Both the position numbers and the translations under genes were made by a program. A DNA stretch of 64,000 nt. It comes from CAXBNB01 sp040151475. Lineage in GTDB: Bacteria > Bacteroidota > Bacteroidia > Cytophagales > Cyclobacteriaceae. Positions 52,225-61,811 of this stretch are shown one piece after another. The notes beneath the pieces were generated by a model that worked only from the letters and a program-made list of their open reading frames with translations, had not been told where the DNA came from and made no database searches. Positions within the stretch are counted from its first letter, which is position 1. Each line of letters begins with the position of its first letter. The stretch is from assembly GCF_040151475.1 (NCBI RefSeq), contig NZ_JBDKWG010000124.1, positions 15,835 through 79,834 on the forward strand, in the 5' to 3' direction.

Positions 52225-53589
52225 CTAATTATATGCTCCAATACTAATCAGGCCTTTTTTAGATTCTATACCATCAAGGTCTTGTGCCCCTGAATGGTAA
52301 TTCCCATTGTTTCTTGCCGGGCTGTTTGGTTTAAGCCTGAAATTACCATTTATTGCATCAATAAACCGGGGATCGGTTATGATATCACCTTCACCGGGTT
52401 CATCACCTATCGGGTTAATATCACCTTGTGAATAAAATAGATTATGGTGATGAGATTGGTTAGCCAATGCCACTCGTTGATGCCCCCTTGGTATTTTGAA
52501 CGATCCAAAAACTTGAATATCCCGAGCTAAAACGAAAATGTTGTTAGATACAAAAAATGAAGTGTTTTCCGGATAAAAAGTCCAGAATACATACCTATCA
52601 ACATTAGGTTCTCTGGTTCGAATTACTGTATTATTCATTACCACAACATTGTACATAGAACCACCCCCGACAAATTGATTACGATCATCACTTAAATTAT
52701 ACGTTACAGTGATGTTGTCAACATTTCGAGCTGCAATTTCCAAAAAACCATGATTGTTTATAGAAATATTGTGATGAATATGGATATCCGAAGCATCAAA
52801 ACCATCATCTACTCCATCCAATTCTATGACTCCACCGTCTGAACCATAAACACCTCCATAAGAACCATAGTTCATAACTTTATTGTATGCTATTTCATTG
52901 TACTTCGATGTAATCATTATGGCGATTGGCCCCCAAGACCTGGCCATTGTATCTGCTGCATCGTGCATATAATTGTGTATTATCAGGTTATACTGCCCTT
53001 TCACCTTGACTGCAACCGGAGAATGAAAAAATTCACACCGCTGTAACACATTATGATGAGTGTTTTCTGCAAAATAAACAGCTCCCATTTTTTGAACATT
53101 CTTATTTTGCTTGTTGGAGCCCGGAGGATAAGCATTGTCATGAAAATAAAGCCCATCGATCACCACATAACTACCCATTATTCTGAATATATTCCCATTA
53201 AGGTTGTGCCAATTAGGGTTACTAAAAGAGGGAGCTAACCCTGCCCCGTATTTAACAAAAAGCTGAGCGAGATTTCTGCGGTCATTGGACTTCACTAAAC
53301 GTGCCCCTGCACTATAACTACTAAACACTATAGGTGCATTTTGTGCTCCGGAATTATTAAAAACAAATCCACCCTTATAAGAAGACCCCCTGGCAAAAAG
53401 GATACTATCTCCTGGTAGAAATAAATTTCTATTCAAGTTTGTTAAAGTTTCCCAGGGTTTTTCAATACTAGTTCCAGAGTTTGAATCTGATCCATAGTTA
53501 CTATTTATATAATAATTTTCTGCATACCCTGCTTGAGCTGAGAATAACAGCCAAAAGGCAATAAATAATTTGTTAAGTTCTACTTTCAT
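52225..53589 (-). CDS. Exported right-handed parallel beta-helix protein
   Basis: The 454-residue protein has a signal peptide (LFIAFWLLFSAQAGYAE). Its opening, YYINSNYGSDSNSGTSIEKPWETL, is characteristic of parallel beta-helix carbohydrate-active proteins (pectate-lyase-like, GH/PL-linked). Regular turns such as NLIIHNYMHDAADT, NEIAYNKVMNYG and DIHIHHNISINNHG continue the coil, and it ends in SPARNNGNYHSGAQDLDG. It probably degrades or binds a polysaccharide, but no lyase catalytic set could be named. It is downstream of the GH2-like gene with a hairpin between them. Confidence 0.78.
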   Translation of the reverse strand: MKVELNKLFIAFWLLFSAQAGYAENYYINSNYGSDSNSGTSIEKPWETLTNLNRNLFLPGDSILFARGSSYKGGFVFNNSGAQNAPIVFSSYSAGARLVKSNDRRNLAQLFVKYGAGLAPSFSNPNWHNLNGNIFRIMGSYVVIDGLYFHDNAYPPGSNKQNKNVQKMGAVYFAENTHHNVLQRCEFFHSPVAVKVKGQYNLIIHNYMHDAADTMARSWGPIAIMITSKYNEIAYNKVMNYGSYGGVYGSDGGVIELDGVDDGFDASDIHIHHNISINNHGFLEIAARNVDNITVTYNLSDDRNQFVGGGSMYNVVVMNNTVIRTREPNVDRYVFWTFYPENTSFFVSNNIFVLARDIQVFGSFKIPRGHQRVALANQSHHHNLFYSQGDINPIGDEPGEGDIITDPRFIDAINGNFRLKPNSPARNNGNYHSGAQDLDGIESKKGLISIGAYN

Positions 53590-53679
53590 AACAGATAGAG
53601 ACTAAAATATTAATGGATTTTTTTCTGAATCAAAATAATGACAATCCCGGACAGAGTCACTTTGAAAATTTGCAAAACA

Positions 53680-53710
53680 GGGCTAAGAAAAGTTTTCAAC
53701 TCCTTAGCCC
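53680..53710 (-). terminator. Hairpin after the GH2-like gene
   Basis: GGGCTAAG and CTTAGCCC are perfect complements around a 15-base loop, just 3' of the GH2-like stop. A moderately T-rich tract follows on the minus strand. It may attenuate read-through into the beta-helix gene. Confidence 0.55.
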
Positions 53711-53716
53711 CACTTA

Positions 53717-56587
53717 TCAATCAAATTTTGTTTCTAAAAACACAACCCGTCTGTCAGCACTATAAACTATGTGATTGAGTAGCTTATGTTGAAAAACATT
53801 TTGAATCCAGTCCATTTGCCCAGGAGGTATATTCTGTACCACTTCCTGACCATTTACAGCACTCACAACTGTCAAGTTCTCTTCTGATGGATTCCAAACC
53901 AATGTTTTCATAAACTTTGCATCAGAAGGCAAGCGACACCAAAATTCTGCCTGACCATCAGAGCCGTAGTTATAAGCTTCTGGGATGCCACCGAAACCCC
54001 GGTGGTAGTAAGGACCAAAAGCCCTGCGTCCATAAGGAACATACTGTATTCCTGGCCTATTATTCCAACCTCCTGGCCTCTCAGCGAAAAGATGTCCCTC
54101 TTCTTTTACAACTAAAGGTTTGTTTTTATACATTCCGGTTAAAAGTGGTTTTGAATTGAGCATAAAACCACTGCTAATACCTGTCAGAAGCCCTTTCTCA
54201 CTTTCATAATCACCCCATACTATATGTGAGTCTATGAAAGGATGGATTTTATGTTCAGCACTTTCGGACATATAACCCAACATATTCAACAATAGCCTGT
54301 CAGAAACCGGATCCTGTTTTGTTCTTGATATCAACTCAAACCCACTAATCAGGTAACTTCCTTTTCCATTAAAAACTTCTATCAGACCAAGTCCCTCCAA
54401 GCCTACGCTATAATTTGCCAAAACTGATATATTTTCAAATGATGAAAGACTGTCAACAACAAACCCATTCTCTACGGGATAAATATCAGGAAAACCTTGC
54501 TTCCTTTCATCCCAACCACTATAATCCGACCAGAGTTTTAAATGCTCTCTTTTGAGCCCTTTAAAAACAGGATGTTCCGGTTGTTCAGGATTTATATTGA
54601 AACCATTGTGAGATGGTCTGAGAGGAGGAGGGTAAGTAGAATTATCTATGTCCATATTTAACCCCTTCAAATCAACAGGCAATAAAGTATTGAGCTTACT
54701 GATGTTTTTGCTATCCTGATTAAAGACCAATACACGACCTCCATTTGCCACAAACTTTTGCACTGGTTTTACATCTACATCAGACTGAAAAGAATTTTTC
54801 CCAAAAACCAGTATTCCATTTTTGGACAATTTGTTTAAATCCGAAATATCCTGAACATTCAAGCCCAACGCTAACAATGCATTTTTTGTATATCCCGAGG
54901 GGTCGAACAATTGTATTTTCAACTTATCCTTATCCTGTATTAGCAATGGGTTTCCAATATATATTTCGAAAGTATTAGTACTAATACTTTTACCATTTTT
55001 GGCGATTTCACCCACCAACTTATACTGCCCTGAAGGCATAACAGAGGGCAGTTCAATAACTAAATCAGATGAGTATGTATCATAATAAGCTATTTTCGGC
55101 AAATTTTGTATTCCGGAAAAATATGGCTTACCAGAAGTATCTATAAGCTCATAAGACAAAACTCCTCCTTCCAATTGTTCAAAACTATCGGAATCATTAA
55201 CTATATGGAATCTGGCAGAAAACTTACTACCTGTATAAACATTGGGAGTCCAAACCTCCCAGCTCAACAAAACAGGAGCATAAGATGTTTTGGCTTGAAA
55301 TGCTACTGCTTTAGGAGACATATCAGTAAAATTTTCTATAGTATGCCAATTGTGGAACAAGATAGTAAATGGAAAAATTCCTGATAATTCTGAATTAGAG
55401 GGTCTTAACCTTCTAAACAGTTCTGTAGCCTGCTTGAAAGTATGTACCTGATGTTCACTTGCCAATTGAGCCTGAATATTTTGCGGCGCATGCCCTGTCC
55501 AACACAACTGTGAAACGGGGTTTTTATGATCAGGAGTGAGATTGTATCGTCCATCAGGCCCAGAATAATTCCCTACGCATTCAGTAAAGGTAATAGGTTG
55601 TACGGGCTTTTTAAAAGGGATAATTTTGCTGTTATCACGAATATTGAGAAACGTGTATGGGGAAGAGTAATACCAGCCCCAATACCTGTGCAGGTCACAT
55701 ATATCTCCTGACTTGCCATAACCATATCCTGCATTGCCTATATACAGGCGTGTACTATCCCAGTCCGATTTAAGTTTCTGGTGAGCATACTTTGTGAAAT
55801 TCTCCCATTTAACAGCAATTTCACCTTTATAGGGGGTTTCATTTGTAATGGCATAAATCATCAGGGAGGGATGGTGAGATATCTTGTTGTACTTTTTTGT
55901 CCTAAACCATTTAATTCCCCATTCATAATCTTTCGGTGGTTTTCTCCCTCCTATTGTACCACCATAGTTGCCTCCAAACACCATCATTCCCAACTCATCA
56001 CACACGTCGTACCAAGTTTCATCATCCGGAATCCGAATGATGTTAACATTAATACTTTTCATAAAGCGCACATAGTCATAGGCAAATTGTCGGCTTTTTT
56101 CCAACTCGTCAGGGATTCCTCTACCCGGGGGGTTGATGGCAATACCCCGAAGAAAAATGGGATTACCATTTAACAAAATCTGCCCATTTTTAGATTCGAA
56201 TGAGCGAAAGCCAATTCGTTCGCTTTCTTTGGTTTTTAGTACTCCATTTTGGCTAAGACTCACTGTCAAATCGTACAGTACAGGCGAGGCAGGAGTCCAC
56301 AGCTGAGGATTTATATCATTAATTGTCATGCTGACATATTTCATGCTGTCTCTATCAAAAATATCTACGGTTTTGTGTCCCTTCCATAGTAATGTGCCTG
56401 ATTTATTAATAACTACTTCCATAGTCACTTCCCCATCTATATCGCTGACTTCAAGGAGCAAATTAGCATAATCTGTTCCGGTAAAAATATTGATTTTATC
56501 TATTGTAGGGCTGGCAAAAGATACATGTGGCAATAGTCCTAAAATTATAGCGTAGCAGTAAATGAGGAGTTTTTTTATAAACATCAT
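53717..56587 (-). CDS. Exported GH2-like enzyme with non-standard domain order
   Basis: The 956-residue protein has a signal peptide (about 1-25) and an Ig-like domain (about 30-125). A GH2-type TIM barrel follows (about 130-400) with the probable acid/base Glu250 in YAITNETPYKG and nucleophile Glu336 in ITFTECVGNY. RGIAINPPGRG and MVFGGNYGG are also GH2 landmarks. Unlike most GH2 enzymes it lacks the N-terminal jelly-roll sugar-binding domain. Instead, after an extra beta-region, it has a GATase1/ThuA-like alpha/beta region (about 580-790; ILVFGKNSFQSDV, GGRVLVFNQDS) and a beta domain near the C-terminus. It probably trims an oligosaccharide from the SusC/SusD system. Confidence 0.75.
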   Translation of the reverse strand: MMFIKKLLIYCYAIILGLLPHVSFASPTIDKINIFTGTDYANLLLEVSDIDGEVTMEVVINKSGTLLWKGHKTVDIFDRDSMKYVSMTINDINPQLWTPASPVLYDLTVSLSQNGVLKTKESERIGFRSFESKNGQILLNGNPIFLRGIAINPPGRGIPDELEKSRQFAYDYVRFMKSINVNIIRIPDDETWYDVCDELGMMVFGGNYGGTIGGRKPPKDYEWGIKWFRTKKYNKISHHPSLMIYAITNETPYKGEIAVKWENFTKYAHQKLKSDWDSTRLYIGNAGYGYGKSGDICDLHRYWGWYYSSPYTFLNIRDNSKIIPFKKPVQPITFTECVGNYSGPDGRYNLTPDHKNPVSQLCWTGHAPQNIQAQLASEHQVHTFKQATELFRRLRPSNSELSGIFPFTILFHNWHTIENFTDMSPKAVAFQAKTSYAPVLLSWEVWTPNVYTGSKFSARFHIVNDSDSFEQLEGGVLSYELIDTSGKPYFSGIQNLPKIAYYDTYSSDLVIELPSVMPSGQYKLVGEIAKNGKSISTNTFEIYIGNPLLIQDKDKLKIQLFDPSGYTKNALLALGLNVQDISDLNKLSKNGILVFGKNSFQSDVDVKPVQKFVANGGRVLVFNQDSKNISKLNTLLPVDLKGLNMDIDNSTYPPPLRPSHNGFNINPEQPEHPVFKGLKREHLKLWSDYSGWDERKQGFPDIYPVENGFVVDSLSSFENISVLANYSVGLEGLGLIEVFNGKGSYLISGFELISRTKQDPVSDRLLLNMLGYMSESAEHKIHPFIDSHIVWGDYESEKGLLTGISSGFMLNSKPLLTGMYKNKPLVVKEEGHLFAERPGGWNNRPGIQYVPYGRRAFGPYYHRGFGGIPEAYNYGSDGQAEFWCRLPSDAKFMKTLVWNPSEENLTVVSAVNGQEVVQNIPPGQMDWIQNVFQHKLLNHIVYSADRRVVFLETKFD

Positions 56588-56703
56588 ATTTCCAAAAAAT
56601 TTAAAACTTTCCCTTGAAGATTAGGGGAATAAGTTTGGGGATTAAATAAAACATATCAACTCCCTTATGGCTATAAGCCAAAGGTTAGTCAAAGAAATAG
56701 TCG

Positions 56704-56749
56704 AAACTGATGGACACTCTTTAGCAAATTTAAGAGTGTCCATCAGTTT
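56704..56749 (-). terminator. Perfect 18-bp stem-loop after susD
   Basis: AAACTGATGGACACTCTT (56704-56721) pairs along its full length with 56732-56749, loop of ten, starting 6 bp after the susD stop on the minus strand. It lacks a clear T-run, so it could act as a terminator, an attenuator or an mRNA 3'-end stabiliser. Confidence 0.7.
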
Positions 56750-56754
56750 AATTA

Positions 56755-58344
56755 CTAATTGGGATTTTGAGGGATTATACCTTCGTTTGAATCAATATAA
56801 TTTTGAGGAAGTGGGAATAAAATATTCTTATCAGAAATTTGGGTAAATTTATTATGCTGAGATGTTCTGCTTACCAATAAACCAAACCTATTAAGGGTAT
56901 ATCTCCTATGCTCTTCCGATAGCAATTCCCTGGCCCTTTCGTCAAGGATCAATTCCACATCCACATCACCTTCTGCAATCAGTGAAGCATGTGACCTCTC
57001 TCGCAAATCATTGATATGATCCGCTGCTTCATCCATTTTTCCCAACTTCATTTCGGCTTCAGCGAGTAATAAGTACGTTTCCGCCAGTCTGAGATATGGC
57101 ATACTGTTGTATTGGGAAGCTTCGTTGACCCTTTCAAGATCGGGAAAATAATCCCATTTTTTTGTTCCGGGCCAATAGGCATCACTTGTTTTCCAAGCAC
57201 TAAAGCTTGGAGTTTTGGTAAACACAGTGTCACCCCCTAATGACTTTAAATAGTATTTGCTCAGAGCAAATTCACTGTACCTATCGTCGGTATCTTCATA
57301 AAGATTTTCCACATATAATGTATGGGCGGTTCGCCCTATTCCTCTACCTCCATACTGGCTAAATGCCCAGTCATCATCAGATGTCAAATTATAATATCGG
57401 TTTACCCAGGTTCTCCTCATGGCCAGATTACCAGTACCCGGCAGGTCAGGCGCATTTAAAAAAGTCCACAAGGTCTCGGTATTTCCTTGTGAAGGCAAAG
57501 CATTTTCAGGATGAAACTGATCCATAAAGGGCACTCCTGGTTTACTTGCATTTGATCCAAATCTGGAAGTAATCAAAGCAAAATTGGGGTTATCGACAAC
57601 ACGTTCTGCCATTTTTTCAGCATTCACATCATCGCCCATAGTCAGGTATAATTCAGCCAGATAGTGCTGAGCCACCACCTTGCTCAATATCAACGGATCT
57701 CCGTAATTGTCGGGCAAATTTGCCTCTGCAAAAAGAAGGTCTTTTTCCATTTCCACTCTAATGGTATTGACATCCGTTCTTTGCCAATCCAACCTGAAAT
57801 TGTTCCCATTGATCTCTTCCAAACTCAATGGTACATCTCCCCAAGAGTTGGTCAAATGCCTGTATGCCCAGGCTCTAAACAATCTGGCATGAGCCAATAT
57901 TTCATTTTTATTCCTTAAATCTTCTGTTTCATTTCCTCCTTGCCAATCTACATCAATGGATTCCGCACGGGAAATGATCATATTTGATGAATTCACTATA
58001 TCAAAAAGCCAATTAAATGCTAAATCAAGGACATTGTCGGAGGGATTTAAGTTTGCTCCATACACATCAAATGCTCTTAACGCAGCAAATGTATAATTGC
58101 CCCAATATGCATCGGTACCTGCTTTCCAAATTACAGACAATTCCATTGAAGTACCCAACTCACTGCGTTCCTGACGAATTAGCGAATAAATAGAATACAA
58201 ACCCTGATTGAAACCATCCCTTGTCTGAAACAAGTTATCTGCGAAAATAGAATCTTTTGGAGTTTCGACTAAAAAGTCTTCATTGCATGCGTTGAACAAT
58301 ACTATTGAAACAATCAATAGTATTTTTATTGTTATATTTTTCAT
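56755..58344 (-). CDS. SusD/RagB-family nutrient-binding lipoprotein
   Basis: The 529-residue lipoprotein (signal LLIVSIVLFNAC, lipobox Cys) is a SusD homolog. It contains the N-terminal TPR-like RagB motifs (ACNEDFLVETPKDS, AWAYRHLTNSWGDVPL) and the C-terminal SusD stretch (LRLAETYLLLAEAEMKLG, then DERARELLSEEHRRYTLNRF). It sits on the cell surface and captures glycans for its SusC partner immediately upstream. The pair marks a polysaccharide-utilisation locus, but substrate specificity is not readable. Confidence 0.95.
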   Translation of the reverse strand: MKNITIKILLIVSIVLFNACNEDFLVETPKDSIFADNLFQTRDGFNQGLYSIYSLIRQERSELGTSMELSVIWKAGTDAYWGNYTFAALRAFDVYGANLNPSDNVLDLAFNWLFDIVNSSNMIISRAESIDVDWQGGNETEDLRNKNEILAHARLFRAWAYRHLTNSWGDVPLSLEEINGNNFRLDWQRTDVNTIRVEMEKDLLFAEANLPDNYGDPLILSKVVAQHYLAELYLTMGDDVNAEKMAERVVDNPNFALITSRFGSNASKPGVPFMDQFHPENALPSQGNTETLWTFLNAPDLPGTGNLAMRRTWVNRYYNLTSDDDWAFSQYGGRGIGRTAHTLYVENLYEDTDDRYSEFALSKYYLKSLGGDTVFTKTPSFSAWKTSDAYWPGTKKWDYFPDLERVNEASQYNSMPYLRLAETYLLLAEAEMKLGKMDEAADHINDLRERSHASLIAEGDVDVELILDERARELLSEEHRRYTLNRFGLLVSRTSQHNKFTQISDKNILFPLPQNYIDSNEGIIPQNPN

Positions 58345-58363
58345 GATATCGATTTTTTTAAAT

Positions 58364-61300
58364 TTAGAGTCCTACCCTTACACCTAATAAATAAGTTCTT
58401 GAAAAAGGTCTGTTTGTTTGATCACTTGCCTCTGGATCAATGCCTCTCCAATCCGTAATTGTTATCAGGTTTTTGGCATTAACAAAAAACTCCAACCTGG
58501 AAACAGACAACTTGTCTAATACTGAAGTGGGTAATTTGTAACTCAAGGTGACATCTTTAAGCCTGACATAACTTGCACTTTCATACCACCCGGCACTTAA
58601 TGGATTTGTGGATCGGTCTGCATTTTCAGGAAAATCATTGGTAGGATTGTCTTCCGACCAATAATTTACATTGTAAACCTTTCTGCGTAACAACCAGTCG
58701 TTGGTAGTGATTAATGGATTTCTTTTAACAATACCATTTACCCAATACACAAAACAATTGAGAGTGAAATTTTTGTATGTTATATTGTTGGTAATACCTA
58801 AAGTAAAACTTGGCTGAAGTTTTCCAATTATTTGCCTATCATCGGCATTAATCATATTGTCTCCATTTAAATCGGCGTATTTTACATCGCCGGGTAAGTT
58901 GACTCCATAATCATGCAGATTGACACCTGCTGTATCTGCCAACTGCCAAATCCCATTATTGACATAACCAAAGCTTACATCTACGGGCTTCCCGATAAAC
59001 CACCTGCTCCCCACATCATCTATGTAGTTGCCCAAGGAGTCAGTAAGGCCAACATGTACTATCTCATTCAAGCTTCTGGTAAAAGCAAATTGGGTGTTCC
59101 ATTCAAATCCATCACGGGAAATATTAGTAGTTCTAAGAGCCAGCTCAATACCACTGCCCTTTGTTTCGCCTATGTTTTGGAGTATAGACGTTGTTCCATT
59201 AATTGATGGAATGCTTTTGTTAAGAAGTAATCCGGTGGTGCTGGAAGTATAAACATCCAATGACCCACTAATCTTGGATTGAACAAGCCCAAAATCAACT
59301 CCTACATTCAAAGATGTAGTTGTTTCCCATCCCAATGAATTGTTTCCTAACCTTCCGGGATAGTATCCGACTAAATTGTTTCCATTTCCATCTATATAGT
59401 CCCTTTTTGATAAAACCGGCAAAGTACTATATGGAGATACAGATTCATTGCCATTTTCACCAAACGAAACCCTCAACTTAAGCTGATCAATCAGACTGCT
59501 ACTTTGCATAAATGACTCCTGATCAATATTCCATCCCAAAGCCACTGAGGGGAAAAAGCCATATTTTTGATTAGATCCAAAAACAGAAAATCCATCTCTT
59601 CTCCCTGTCACAGTGAATAAGTATTTACTATTATAATTATAGTTTATTCGTAACATTTGTGAGATGTAATTACGCTGTGAATAAGAAGGATCAGCTGTTA
59701 ATACTTCTGCATCATTAAATTGGTAGTAGCCTCTCACATCGTTTGGAAAACCTTGGCCTTCTATAGTCATACCTTCATCTACTATTTTTTGAGAACTATA
59801 CAGTGCTGTTACGAAAATGTTGTGCTTGCCAAATGTTTTATTATAATTTACAATATTTTCAATCAACCAATCCTTCCGGTCAGTTGCTTGTTGAATAGCA
59901 TAACCACCTACTTCTCCTCCGTCTCTTGTTTCTCTTCCTCTATAGGTTTGTGCTTTGGTACCTCTTATGGTATAACCACTATTAAACTTATAAGACAACC
60001 CGGGTACAAACGGAAGTTGAATTAACATGTAGTTGTTGGTTATTAGAGAATTAGTTTTGTCAGAATTATCGTACAAAATATTTTCCATAGGATTTGAAAA
60101 CCCGGTATCATCTGGCCAGGGTAGTTTTGAAATAGTTCCATCTTCATTAAAGGGTTTGGTCAATGGGTTCATCCAAAACGCTTCATCAAAATTACCGGCT
60201 ATACCACTTCTATCTCCAAATCCCACCAAGGTATTCGTACCAATTTCCATCCAATCGGTAACATTGATTCCTAAATTTGCCCGAAAATTAACTTTTGAAA
60301 AATTATCATTGATGGCTACTCCCTTCACATCTTGAAAATTACCGGATATAAAATATTTGATTTCTTCGGATCCTCCTGAAACAGAAAGATTGTGTTCCTG
60401 CTTTTTTCCCTGTCGTAGTATCAAATCCACCCAGTTAACTGCTTCTCCATTTTCCCAAACCTCACGTTCGGTATCAGTAAGTTGGTCTTCTCCAAACCGT
60501 TCCACTTTTCTCTGGTAAAAAGTTTCTGCATCCATCATGTCAGGCAATGAGTAGGTATTGTCAACACCATAATATCCATTATAACTGATTTTGGGTTTGC
60601 CTCCGAAGCTGCCTTTTTTGGACGTCAATATAATCACACCATTGGCACCCCGAGCACCGTATATAGCTGACGAAGAAGCATCTTTCAATACTTCAATTGA
60701 TTCCATATCATTGATGTTTATCTCAGAAATCGATCCGTTAAAGACTACTCCATCCAGTACCACAAGTGGGCTTGCATCTCCAGATATTGAACGTCTTCCC
60801 CTGATATTAATGCTATTGCTCGTACCTGAGGCGGTATTGGTATTCACAGTTATATTTAGGCCTGGAACAGCCCCCTGCAAAGCCTGTTGCATATTCACCT
60901 GAGGCATTTGCTCTAGTCGTACTGAGTTAAAAGAAGCCACAGATCCGGTAATATCTGCCTTTTTCTGTGTTCCGTACCCCACTACTACTATCTCTTCGAG
61001 TTGCTCAGCATCTACAATCATTTGAAGGTCAATAACTGACCTTCCTCCTACTTCAACTTCCTGTGTTTTATATCCAACAAAGGAAAACACCAGGTTCGTT
61101 CCTTCTGGTAATTGTATTATGTAATTACCATCCAGATCAGAAGTGGTTCCGTTTGTTGTTCCCTTCACAACAACGCTTGCACCAGGTAATCCTTCTCCAT
61201 TTTCATCTGTGATTTTTCCCGAAATGGTTACGTCTAGCATTTCTTCCACCACTTTGGATTGAGCAAACGATTCAGAGGCGTGATAAACACTTATGTTATT

Positions 61301-61639
61301 ATTGATTCTTCGAAAATGTAATTTAGCACTGCTACCAATATCCACCAGTAGTTTTTCTATTGATCCATGCCTGTTGTCCAAATTCACTTTCTGTTTCTTA
61401 TTAATAGATTTTTTATCGTAATTAAAATAGAAACCGGTTTGAGATTCTATTTGTGAAAACACCTCCATCAAAGTAGCCTCTTTGGTATCAAGCTCCACAT
61501 ATACCTCTTTTAAACTTTTTGATTTCTGTGCTTCACCCTCAGCAGCATATAACATACCGAGGCACAGGATTTGAGTGAAAATGCCATAGAATGATAGTCG
61601 CATAAGCACCTTAATTATTATTAGATAATTATTTTTCAT
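58364..61639 (-). CDS. SusC/RagA-family TonB-dependent transducer
   Basis: The 1,091-residue outer-membrane protein carries, after its signal peptide, an STN signalling domain (about 45-110). A carboxypeptidase-like beta domain follows (ISGKITDENGEGLPGASVVV), then a TonB-box/plug region (VVVGYGTQKKADITGSVASF, NIRGRRSISGDASPLVVLDG, YGARGANGVIILTSKKG). The long C-terminal beta-barrel ends in RTYLLGVRVGL. It imports glycan oligomers with SusD, and the STN domain would signal substrate binding to the FecR/ECF-sigma pair upstream. It is 19 bp upstream of susD in the same operon. Confidence 0.95.
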   Translation of the reverse strand: MKNNYLIIIKVLMRLSFYGIFTQILCLGMLYAAEGEAQKSKSLKEVYVELDTKEATLMEVFSQIESQTGFYFNYDKKSINKKQKVNLDNRHGSIEKLLVDIGSSAKLHFRRINNNISVYHASESFAQSKVVEEMLDVTISGKITDENGEGLPGASVVVKGTTNGTTSDLDGNYIIQLPEGTNLVFSFVGYKTQEVEVGGRSVIDLQMIVDAEQLEEIVVVGYGTQKKADITGSVASFNSVRLEQMPQVNMQQALQGAVPGLNITVNTNTASGTSNSINIRGRRSISGDASPLVVLDGVVFNGSISEININDMESIEVLKDASSSAIYGARGANGVIILTSKKGSFGGKPKISYNGYYGVDNTYSLPDMMDAETFYQRKVERFGEDQLTDTEREVWENGEAVNWVDLILRQGKKQEHNLSVSGGSEEIKYFISGNFQDVKGVAINDNFSKVNFRANLGINVTDWMEIGTNTLVGFGDRSGIAGNFDEAFWMNPLTKPFNEDGTISKLPWPDDTGFSNPMENILYDNSDKTNSLITNNYMLIQLPFVPGLSYKFNSGYTIRGTKAQTYRGRETRDGGEVGGYAIQQATDRKDWLIENIVNYNKTFGKHNIFVTALYSSQKIVDEGMTIEGQGFPNDVRGYYQFNDAEVLTADPSYSQRNYISQMLRINYNYNSKYLFTVTGRRDGFSVFGSNQKYGFFPSVALGWNIDQESFMQSSSLIDQLKLRVSFGENGNESVSPYSTLPVLSKRDYIDGNGNNLVGYYPGRLGNNSLGWETTTSLNVGVDFGLVQSKISGSLDVYTSSTTGLLLNKSIPSINGTTSILQNIGETKGSGIELALRTTNISRDGFEWNTQFAFTRSLNEIVHVGLTDSLGNYIDDVGSRWFIGKPVDVSFGYVNNGIWQLADTAGVNLHDYGVNLPGDVKYADLNGDNMINADDRQIIGKLQPSFTLGITNNITYKNFTLNCFVYWVNGIVKRNPLITTNDWLLRRKVYNVNYWSEDNPTNDFPENADRSTNPLSAGWYESASYVRLKDVTLSYKLPTSVLDKLSVSRLEFFVNAKNLITITDWRGIDPEASDQTNRPFSRTYLLGVRVGL

Positions 61640-61733
61640 AATTTTGATAAGGTTTATTTTAAATAAATCATTTCAGTTGCTTACTAATTGAGTAAAGTGT
61701 CCAATTTTAGGTCAATTAAAAAGCATCAATTAT

Positions 61734-61760
61734 CCGGTAAAGCCTTTCAGGTTTTACCGG
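61734..61760 (-). terminator. Stem-loop between fecR and susC
   Basis: CCGGTAAA-g-CCT pairs with AGG-t-TTTACCGG (an interrupted stem with one possible G.U) between the FecR and SusC genes. A T-run follows on the plus strand only, so on the minus strand it may be a weak terminator or leader structure before susC. Confidence 0.5.
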
Positions 61761-61811
61761 TTTCTTTTTTTAGGATGAGTTATAGTTTTTAGTCTGCATA
61801 GTTTTTAGTTT

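Noticed and set aside
57305..57313. DnaA-box match TTTTCCACA in susD (also at 32572-32580 in the E1 gene)
   Set aside because: Single matches inside coding sequence are expected by chance and are not clustered.
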